DNA from: Endomicrobiellum devescovinae
GTDB lineage: Bacteria; Elusimicrobiota; Endomicrobiia; Endomicrobiales; Endomicrobiaceae
DNA length: 19,906 nt
Reading direction: 5' to 3'
NCBI GenBank assembly: GCA_031255495.1
Contig: JAIRSK010000066.1
Span: forward strand, 1-19,906
In this document: positions 14,374 to 19,906 of the stretch, in pieces
Position numbering within the stretch: the first letter of the stretch is position 1
Layout: each line of letters begins with the position of its first letter
Translations under genes and position numbers: made by a program
Notes under the pieces: generated by a model
What the model was told of the DNA's origin: nothing
Databases searched by the model: none
The model's input: the letters and a program-made list of their open reading frames with translations, nothing else

Positions 14374-16398
14374 ATGAGCGATACGGAGAAAGTCTGGAAA
14401 GAAGTTAAAGTGGATCCGTCAAAGACATCTGCGATAGCCTCGTCTTTACCGTCAGCTTCAAAAATAGCTCAAATACTTGTTGCGCGAGGAATAGACACTG
14501 TAGAAAAAGCAAAAGAATTTATCTATGGCGGTGTTGAGTATTTGCACAATCCTTTCTTATTTCCTGATATGCTTAAAGCAGTTGAAAGGTTAAGAAAAGC
14601 TTTAGAGCAAAAAGAAGTTATTTTAGTTTATGGCGACAGAGATGTTGATGGAGTTTCTTCAGTTAACATAATTGTGGATACTGTGCGAAAACTTGGCGGC
14701 ACTATAGAATGGTATGTCCCTGCCGATGAAGGATACGGCTTAAATAAGGATGTTATTTCAAAGTATGCGTCGGAAAAAGTTAAAGTTTTAATTACGGTTG
14801 ATTGTGGTATATCTTCAAACAAAGAAATTGATTATGCTCAAACTTTGGGAATAGACGTTATACTTACAGACCACCACGAGCCTCCTTGCGAATCTTGCCC
14901 TAATGCCTACGCAATAATAAACCCTAAAATTATAAATTCAACCTATCCTTTCAAACATATAGCGGGGTGTGTTGTAGCGCTAAAACTAGCTCAAGCGTTG
15001 GTACTTAGTTTTTCTAAAGAATACAATAAAAATATCATTTTGTATTATGCTAAACAAAACGGTGAAAATTTTTCAGGTAGGTGTTTGAGTTTAAAAAATG
15101 GTTTAGAGATAAAAAAATCTGATTTTAAATCTATATATGAAGCAAAATCCGATTTAAGAGCGGCTTTTAAAATTTATGTAAACAGTTCTGAACTAAAAGA
15201 TTTTTTAATAAAAAAAGATGCTCTTTTAGGAGATAAAGTAACAGTTATTGGCATAGCAGCAGAAAATATAGATGAACTAAAAAAAGCATATATAGAAAAA
15301 ATCTCAAATGAGAAAATTTTAAAGACCTTTTATGAAGAGAATCTTGATCTTTGTGCGCTTGGGACTATTGCCGATTCAATGCCTTTGAGCGATGAAAATA
15401 GAATTATTGTTAAAGAGGGATTAAGGGTAATAAAAGACAATCCACATGCAAGACCAGGATTCGGACTCTTGCTTGATGATGCTTTTGCTTCAAAAGAAAT
15501 AGAAAATATTACTGCAAAGTTAGTATCGTGGAACATTACGCCTGTAATAAATTCTTCAGGGCGTATGCACAAGGGTAAACTTTCCGTAGAACTTCTTATG
15601 ACAAAAGACGTATCAAAAGCAAAAGAATTGTATCAGGAAATAATCAAAGTGAATGAAAAGAGACGATACATTCAATCTGAAAATATCAAGCAATTTAAAC
15701 ATCTTTTAAAAGAACAATGTAACCCTGAAAGTGATAAGGTTTTGATAGTAAAAGCTTCAAATCTTGACCATGGTGTTACTGGTATTGTTGCATCCCAAAT
15801 GGTAAAGACTTACGCAAAACCTGTCTTTTTGTTTATAAGTGATGGGAAAGAAGCTACAGGTGCGGTAAGATCGGTTGAAGGTTTTGATGTTGTCGCTGCT
15901 TTAGAGAGCGTAAAAGATATTCTCATAAAATATGGTGGGCATAGTCAAGCTGCAGGCTTTACTTTGGAAGATTCCAAAAGTGACGAATTTATAAAAAGAA
16001 TATGTGAATATGCCGATAAAAATTTAAAAGAAACGCCGTTTTTAAATACTATCTTAATTGAGAGCGAATTAAAAATTTCAGACATAACGGTTAGCTATTA
16101 CAAACAAGTGGAAATGATGCAGCCTTTTGGCATAAGAAATTTATGCCCTGTATTTTGTATAAAAAAAGCAACACCTACGGAAATATCTGTTTTTGGAAAC
16201 AGGGGTGAGCATTTAAAGTTCAAAATTTCCCAAAAAGGAAGTAGAAATGCAACCGCTGTCTTTTGGGGCAATTCTAAACTTGCTAAATTTGTTCAATCAG
16301 AAATATTATTAGATATAGCTTTCAATATAGATTTAACTGGAAGAAGAGACAATAAAACAGCTCAGCTATACGTATTGGATATAAAGCCATCGTACTGA
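14374..16398 (+). CDS. recJ: Single-stranded-DNA-specific exonuclease RecJ, variant with insertion
   Basis: Predicted 674-residue DHH-family 5'-3' exonuclease for recombination and repair. Motifs in order: GDRDVDG (87-93), where GDYDVDG is usual; VDCG (142-145); the DHH signature TDHHE (165-169); LGTIADSMPL (329-338) and ENR; NSSGRMH (393-399); and the DHHA1-type GGHSQAAGF (521-529). A C-terminal OB-like domain follows from about 560 (QPFGIRNLCPVF, HLKFKI). Between the AGCVVALKLAQAL helix and LCALGTIAD lies an extra segment of about 110 residues (roughly 212-325) not present in classical RecJ as I remember it. AAGGA (14360-14364) precedes the ATG by 9 bases. The preceding 63-base gap shows no hairpin or convincing promoter. 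Confidence 0.9.
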   Translation: MSDTEKVWKEVKVDPSKTSAIASSLPSASKIAQILVARGIDTVEKAKEFIYGGVEYLHNPFLFPDMLKAVERLRKALEQKEVILVYGDRDVDGVSSVNIIVDTVRKLGGTIEWYVPADEGYGLNKDVISKYASEKVKVLITVDCGISSNKEIDYAQTLGIDVILTDHHEPPCESCPNAYAIINPKIINSTYPFKHIAGCVVALKLAQALVLSFSKEYNKNIILYYAKQNGENFSGRCLSLKNGLEIKKSDFKSIYEAKSDLRAAFKIYVNSSELKDFLIKKDALLGDKVTVIGIAAENIDELKKAYIEKISNEKILKTFYEENLDLCALGTIADSMPLSDENRIIVKEGLRVIKDNPHARPGFGLLLDDAFASKEIENITAKLVSWNITPVINSSGRMHKGKLSVELLMTKDVSKAKELYQEIIKVNEKRRYIQSENIKQFKHLLKEQCNPESDKVLIVKASNLDHGVTGIVASQMVKTYAKPVFLFISDGKEATGAVRSVEGFDVVAALESVKDILIKYGGHSQAAGFTLEDSKSDEFIKRICEYADKNLKETPFLNTILIESELKISDITVSYYKQVEMMQPFGIRNLCPVFCIKKATPTEISVFGNRGEHLKFKISQKGSRNATAVFWGNSKLAKFVQSEILLDIAFNIDLTGRRDNKTAQLYVLDIKPSY

Positions 16399-16421
16399 TT
16401 TTATAAGAATTTGATAAAATC
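16397..16421 (+). repeat. Inverted repeat at the recJ stop codon
   Basis: GATTTTAT (16397-16404) and ATAAAATC (16414-16421) make a perfect 8-bp arm pair with a 9-base loop. It overlaps the recJ stop but is all-A/T inside and lacks a downstream T-tract, so it is at best a weak terminator or an mRNA 3'-end stabiliser. The rest of the gap to 16503 shows no clear promoter. Confidence 0.35.
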
Positions 16422-16503
16422 ACTCCAATAAATAATCAAATAAAAATCTGGTACTCTCATCAATTATACGGTGGGTAAACCTGACTAGAAATCCGGAGTA
16501 TTT

Positions 16504-18015
16504 GTGAATAGAACAATTGTAAACTTTTTTAGAAGAAGAAGGGATATTTTTTTATCAAGAAATTTTTTGCTTGCTTTCTTAGTTCTAATCGGCGGTTATA
16601 TAGTTTTTAATAATCTTGGAACTAATCCCCTTTCAACAGACAGTTATATATATGCAAACATATCTCAGTCAATGATACGCAACCATGATTTTGTAACAAT
16701 GACTTTTGTTGACAAGCCTTTCTTTGGAGATTCAAAAGGAATACTTTTGTATTGGTTGTCTGCGATTTCAGGGGAAATTTTAGGATTTAATTCGTTTTCA
16801 ATGAGACTGCCTGCTGCAATTCTGTGCTTTTCTTGCATATTGTTTATGTTTTTTATTTTAGAAAAGCAATATAATTATATTTTTGCTTTTGTAAGTTCAG
16901 GAGTTCTGCTTCTTACGCAACAATTTTTGTATCACGCTAGAAGTCTGCTTCCCGACGGGATTTTTGCTGTATTTTTTGCTTTTTCAGCTGCAAGCTTTTA
17001 TTTTGCAGTTTCAAAAAATAAATCGGCATACTATTATTTATTTGGTCTTTTTCTTGCGCTATCTGTGTTAATAAGACAATCTTTAGGACTTATGGTTTTG
17101 CCTGTAGTTTTTTGCTATGCGTTAAGTTTAAAAGAAAGAAAAAAGGTATTTACAGACAAACATTTGTATTTTTCTTGTTTGCTTGCTACGTTTCTAGTTT
17201 TGCCATGGTATGTTGCCGCTTACAAAATGTACGGCGAAGTTTTTTTAAAAGAGTACTTAGCTACGCCATATAAGATTCTCACCGGAGCAAGCGGAACAGA
17301 CAGCCCTTTCGTGGGTTCGCAGTGGCACACATATGTAAATATCCTTGCTGCAAACTATGAGCCTTGGCTTATTTTTGCCATGATAGGAATATTTTTTTCA
17401 GCTAAAAAGATATTGAAAGAAAAATCACTTTTTGGCGTTTCTTTTGAAAAATTTACGCTTATTTGGGCTTTGCAGCCGTTGCTGCTTGTTCATTTTCTAA
17501 AAGGTCATCAATATTATTTTATTGTTCCTATATATATCCCTCTTGCAATTCTATCTACTTTTGGAATATATAAGTTTTTTAAAAATAAAAACGCTGTAGT
17601 TATAACTTTCATTTTTATAATTTTACTTTTTGCTATATTATGCGCATTTAAATTATTACCAAAAACTCTTGATGCTCGCCATCATATCTATTCTGTAGAG
17701 CTTATTCCTGCTATGACAGCAATAAAAGAGCCGATATACACTACGGGAAGACCTAAATTTTACTCTTCAATTTTTGAATTCTTTACAGGGCGTAGAGTTA
17801 TAGGCGCTTATAATCCTTACGATAATAGTGTTGAAATAGAAGACGCAAATGAGAAAGGTTTGTCGGACGAAGATTTTGACAGAATGATGAGATCAGGCAA
17901 AAAGTATTTTTTTCTTTCTTATAGAGACTATTTTGAAGAAAAAGTTTCCGGCAAATACAAAGTTAATATAATTGCTGAAACAAATGAAGATATTTTGTTT
18001 TCAAATCAATTTTAA
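16504..18015 (+). CDS. ArnT/PMT-like GT-C family glycosyltransferase
   Basis: Predicted 503-residue polytopic inner-membrane protein of the dolichyl-phosphate-mannose/4-amino-arabinose transferase superfamily (PMT_2, ArnT-like), which uses polyprenyl-phosphate sugars outside the membrane. A basic N-terminus (10-13) precedes TM1 (20-37). The first loop holds the acidic motif residue Asp46 in LSTDSYIYANISQSM, then DKPFFGDSKGILLYW (70-84), the usual KPP..YW region. Repeated hydrophobic segments run to about 380; LPWYVAAYKMYG (233-244) and FLKGHQYYFIVPIYIPLAIL (331-350) match the family's conserved PWY and K..YY..P elements. A short soluble C-terminal domain follows. The start is GTG 16504 with GGAG (16495-16498) upstream. 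Donor and acceptor are unknown; lipid A or another envelope lipid or glycan is plausible. Confidence 0.85.
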   Translation: MNRTIVNFFRRRRDIFLSRNFLLAFLVLIGGYIVFNNLGTNPLSTDSYIYANISQSMIRNHDFVTMTFVDKPFFGDSKGILLYWLSAISGEILGFNSFSMRLPAAILCFSCILFMFFILEKQYNYIFAFVSSGVLLLTQQFLYHARSLLPDGIFAVFFAFSAASFYFAVSKNKSAYYYLFGLFLALSVLIRQSLGLMVLPVVFCYALSLKERKKVFTDKHLYFSCLLATFLVLPWYVAAYKMYGEVFLKEYLATPYKILTGASGTDSPFVGSQWHTYVNILAANYEPWLIFAMIGIFFSAKKILKEKSLFGVSFEKFTLIWALQPLLLVHFLKGHQYYFIVPIYIPLAILSTFGIYKFFKNKNAVVITFIFIILLFAILCAFKLLPKTLDARHHIYSVELIPAMTAIKEPIYTTGRPKFYSSIFEFFTGRRVIGAYNPYDNSVEIEDANEKGLSDEDFDRMMRSGKKYFFLSYRDYFEEKVSGKYKVNIIAETNEDILFSNQF

Positions 18016-18027
18016 TATTTAGTAATT

Positions 18028-18036
18028 TGTTATAAT
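18028..18036 (+). promoter_or_regulatory. Extended -10 promoter for cdd
   Basis: TGT followed by perfect TATAAT (18031-18036) forms an extended -10 element 13 bases after the glycosyltransferase stop. No good -35 is visible at 17 bases upstream. Transcription would begin near 18043, giving a leader of about 33 bases before cdd. Confidence 0.5.
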
Positions 18037-18075
18037 GTTGCATAAGTCGGAAAATGAATGTAGTTTTAGTTTTAG

Positions 18076-18477
18076 ATGAATATGAATTTAGACTATAAAG
18101 AGCTTATGGAAGCTGCTAAAAAGGCGTCTTATAACAGCTATTCTCCTTATTCTGGATATGCTGTAGGAAGCGCTGTTTTAACTGAAGATAATAAAATTTA
18201 TCTCGGTGCAAATATTGAGAATGCTTCATATGGTCTTACAAACTGTGCGGAACGTTCTGCTTTATTCAATGCTGTATCAAACAGCGACAAGAAAATAAAA
18301 GCTTTAGCTTTGTGGACGCCTAAATCTGACGTTTTTCCCTGCGGAGCTTGTTGCCAGGTTATTCTTGAACTCGCTTTAAACGCTGATATTATTATAAATT
18401 CTCAAAATAGCGTCTTAAAAATCTTTAAAATACAAGATTTGCTTCCTCATTTTTTTACAAAGGACAGTTTAAAATGA
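18076..18477 (+). CDS. cdd: Cytidine deaminase
   Basis: Predicted 133-residue zinc hydrolase that deaminates cytidine and deoxycytidine to uridine and deoxyuridine, feeding the pyrimidine-nucleoside phosphorylase encoded upstream. The substrate loop SPYSGYAVGSAV is at 23-34, the first zinc motif with catalytic Glu59 is NCAERSA (56-62, ligand Cys57), and the second is PCGACCQV (88-95, ligands Cys89 and Cys92). Length is standard for the homotetrameric form. The start is ATG 18076 or ATG 18082; in-frame TAG codons at 18061, 18067 and 18073 exclude anything earlier. No Shine-Dalgarno match precedes either ATG, which is unusual next to neighbours with good sites. The last codons contain AAAGGA and the stop overlaps a following ATG as ATGA. 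Confidence 0.95.
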   Translation: MNMNLDYKELMEAAKKASYNSYSPYSGYAVGSAVLTEDNKIYLGANIENASYGLTNCAERSALFNAVSNSDKKIKALALWTPKSDVFPCGACCQVILELALNADIIINSQNSVLKIFKIQDLLPHFFTKDSLK

Positions 18478-18494
18478 AAAGTGATTTTTTCTAA
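18474..18494 (+). pseudogene. Possible start remnant of a lost gene after cdd
   Basis: An ATG at 18474 overlaps the cdd stop (ATGA) and is preceded by AAAGGA (18459-18464), but the frame closes after six codons (MKSDFF). This is the layout of a translationally coupled downstream gene whose body is gone. It may equally be chance. The following sequence to 18690 holds no credible coding region. Confidence 0.2.
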
Positions 18495-18526
18495 GAACCT
18501 TCCGCAAATTTCTCTTCTTTTCTTCT

Positions 18527-18567
18527 GAATCTTAAAGAACGTATTGTAAGATAAATTATAAAGATTC
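18527..18567 (+). repeat. Two mutually exclusive inverted repeats in the cdd-MFS gap
   Basis: GAATCTT (18527-18533) pairs with AAGATTC (18561-18567). The overlapping ATCTTA (18529-18534) pairs with TAAGAT (18547-18552). Both cannot form at once. They lie upstream of the likely MFS promoter, so an operator or remnant terminator is more plausible than a riboswitch. The T-rich stretch here is not placed for intrinsic termination. Confidence 0.3.
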
Positions 18568-18590
18568 GCAAAAAATTTACAAATATAATT

Positions 18591-18621
18591 TTGAAAATAT
18601 AAATAGATATGTTATTATAAT
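18591..18621 (+). promoter_or_regulatory. Candidate promoter for the MFS carrier gene
   Basis: TTGAAA (18591-18596) and perfect TATAAT (18616-18621) are 19 bases apart, slightly long but workable. The leader of about 60 bases contains a weak hairpin (AAAGAGA with TTTCTTT, about 18624-18641) and a strongly purine-rich ribosome site, AAAGGGGAAGGG (18672-18683), before ATG 18691. Confidence 0.5.
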
Positions 18622-18690
18622 TTAAAGAGAAGATTTTCTTTGATGCCTGTCTCATAAATAAATTATATACCAAAGGGGAAGGGAAAAGAT

Positions 18691-19906
18691 ATGTTAAGAG
18701 GGATAAGGAGCAAGAAGTTAGTGATGTTCTTTTTAGCATTTTTTGCATACTTTAGTTTTTATCTATGCCGCACGAACATGCCGTTCGTAAGCAAGACGTT
18801 AATAAACATGGGGATGTTAGACGTAACGAAATGGGGGCTGCTAGTTAGTTATGGGGCAATAGTTTACGGAGTGTCAAAAGGGTTGAGCGGAGCATTAGCA
18901 GACAAATTTGACTTAAAGAAGATACTGCTATTTGGATTAGGAACGACATCAATGATAAACTTCATGGTGCCATCGTTAAAATCAGCGACAGCAATAACAG
19001 CAATTTGGATAATAAACCAATTTGTGCAAGGTATGGCCTACACATCATGCGTAAAGACGCTATTGAACTGGTATGGAGCAGATAAAAAAAATAAGGCATA
19101 CACATATTGGAGCGCAAGCCACAGGCTTGGAACGTCAGCAGCAGGATTTATAGCGACATGGTGTCTAGCGCATGCGTATTGGCAAGGAGCATTTATAGTG
19201 CCAGCAAGCATAACAGGAGTGATGTTTGTGTTTATAGGATTATTCTATAAGCAAAGACCTGACAACTTTGTGCAAGAGAGGAAGAAGGAAGGAAGTGTAG
19301 AGCCAAGTTTTAAAGAAATAGGGAAATATATATTTACGAACCGAAACTTACTGATTTTGGCAATAACGAGTATGGGGATATATTATGGATATTTTTTTAT
19401 GTTGAACTGGCTAATAATATTTTTTACAGATCAAGGGTTTAGCATAACCAAGTCAACAGGGTTGTTAGCATTCTTGCCGTTGCTAGGGTGTTTTGGAGGA
19501 ATAGCAAGCGGGTATGTAATAGACGGGATATTTAAGGGAAGAATACTACCAGTAATAACAATCAGTGCAGCAATAGTAATAGCGCTATTGTCATTTTTAT
19601 ATTTTGGGTGTACGACATTATCAACAGCATGGTTAGTATTTGTAATGTTGATGTTAGGCTTTTTTACAGACATCCCGCAGATACTAGGGAGTTTGGCAAG
19701 CACAAACTTTGTAACGAAACAGTTTCAGGGAAGCGCTCTGGGATTTGTCGGACTTTGTCATTATATAGGTGTTTCGCTATCAGGAAGATTAACGGCATAT
19801 ACGGTAAAAGAATATGGGTGGGGAGTACCTTTTAGCATAACAATAGCGTTTATTTTATTTTCAGTGTTTGGGTGTATAATATTGTTTAATCAAGAGAGAA
19901 TATTTT
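18691..19906 (+). CDS. OPA-type (UhpC/GlpT-like) MFS transporter, 3' partial
   Basis: The frame runs from ATG 18691 to the window end without interruption (405 full codons), so the C-terminus is missing. It is a 12-TM major facilitator of the organophosphate:phosphate antiporter type, which exchange sugar phosphates or glycerol-3-phosphate for phosphate. Seen motifs: FYLCRTNMPFVSK with Arg27 (the GlpT Arg45 position), YGVSKGLSG with Lys63 (the GlpT Lys80 position), GADKKNKAYTYWSASHRLG in the central loop, and FYKQRPDNF after TM6. The second substrate arginine of GlpT/UhpT appears replaced by Tyr234. Codon use is very different from all upstream genes: alanine is GCA 22, GCG 6, GCC 1, GCT 1 by hand count, and GGG and ATA are frequent. 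It probably imports a phosphorylated sugar or a related anion; the exact substrate is unknown. A UhpC-like glucose-6-phosphate carrier is the first alternative to test. Confidence 0.82.
   Translation, partial: MLRGIRSKKLVMFFLAFFAYFSFYLCRTNMPFVSKTLINMGMLDVTKWGLLVSYGAIVYGVSKGLSGALADKFDLKKILLFGLGTTSMINFMVPSLKSATAITAIWIINQFVQGMAYTSCVKTLLNWYGADKKNKAYTYWSASHRLGTSAAGFIATWCLAHAYWQGAFIVPASITGVMFVFIGLFYKQRPDNFVQERKKEGSVEPSFKEIGKYIFTNRNLLILAITSMGIYYGYFFMLNWLIIFFTDQGFSITKSTGLLAFLPLLGCFGGIASGYVIDGIFKGRILPVITISAAIVIALLSFLYFGCTTLSTAWLVFVMLMLGFFTDIPQILGSLASTNFVTKQFQGSALGFVGLCHYIGVSLSGRLTAYTVKEYGWGVPFSITIAFILFSVFGCIILFNQERIF

Noticed and set aside
16399..16503. Riboswitch or promoter in the recJ-glycosyltransferase gap
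   Set aside because: I looked for TPP, SAM, cobalamin and other conserved cores and for -35/-10 pairs. Only TTGATA (16411) was found, with no suitable -10 at 16-18 bases, and the gap is too short for most riboswitches.
18491..18748. Antisense open frame of 85 codons in the cdd-MFS gap
   Set aside because: It has low-complexity composition, runs into the MFS gene, has no ribosome site and matches nothing recognisable.
1..19906. CRISPR arrays, tRNA or rRNA genes, insertion sequences and phage genes
   Set aside because: No regularly spaced direct repeats, cloverleaf-like segments, transposase or integrase motifs, or structural phage genes were seen anywhere in the window.

Overview
The window reads as one dense, co-oriented block of an AT-rich bacterial chromosome. 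Every convincing gene is on the + strand, most gaps are under 110 bases, several genes overlap or abut, and there are no rRNA, tRNA, CRISPR or insertion-sequence signatures. The longest gene-free stretch is about 210 bases (18478-18690). The gene mix is a two-subunit NfnAB transhydrogenase, the [FeFe]-hydrogenase maturase HydF, a split transketolase, nucleoside phosphorylases and an organophosphate-antiporter-like MFS carrier in a low-GC genome with a Gram-negative style envelope. This points to a fermentative anaerobe, and an Endomicrobium-like member of the Elusimicrobiota (termite-gut symbiont lineage) is my best guess. That assignment is inference from gene content and recall, not from a search.

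Layout. 1-1278: 3' part of a COG3014-like repeat protein. 1291-3485: nfnA-nfnB, overlapping by 16 bases. 3500-5506: an LtaS/MdoB-like alkaline-phosphatase-superfamily membrane enzyme. 5521-6756: hydF with a GTG start. A good sigma-70 type promoter inside the 3' end of hydF (6739-6767) starts a sugar-phosphate block: tpiA, rpiB, a small lipoprotein coupled to rpiB by an ATGA overlap, then the N- and C-terminal transketolase subunits and deoB. A second good promoter (11662-11690) precedes a small exported protein of unknown function, followed at once by a purine nucleoside phosphorylase (probably TTG start) and a pyrimidine-nucleoside phosphorylase. Then come recJ, an ArnT-like GT-C glycosyltransferase, cytidine deaminase (cdd) behind an extended -10 promoter, and finally a 3'-truncated MFS carrier of the OPA/UhpC type.

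How the genes work together. Cdd, PNP and the pyrimidine-nucleoside phosphorylase would split nucleosides to bases plus (deoxy)ribose-1-phosphate. DeoB converts this to ribose-5-phosphate, RpiB and the split transketolase move it into triose and hexose phosphates, and TpiA links to lower glycolysis. The MFS gene may bring in phosphorylated sugars. NfnAB and HydF belong to redox balancing and H2 metabolism. The sulfatase-fold enzyme and the ArnT-like transferase suggest envelope decoration.

The points that stand out most are: (i) the terminal MFS gene, whose synonymous codon use is strikingly unlike its neighbours and which seems to lack the second substrate-binding arginine of GlpT/UhpT; (ii) an unknown exported protein embedded in the nucleoside-phosphorylase cluster; (iii) a PNP with an altered TNAAGG loop; (iv) a RecJ with an altered motif I and a roughly 110-residue insertion.
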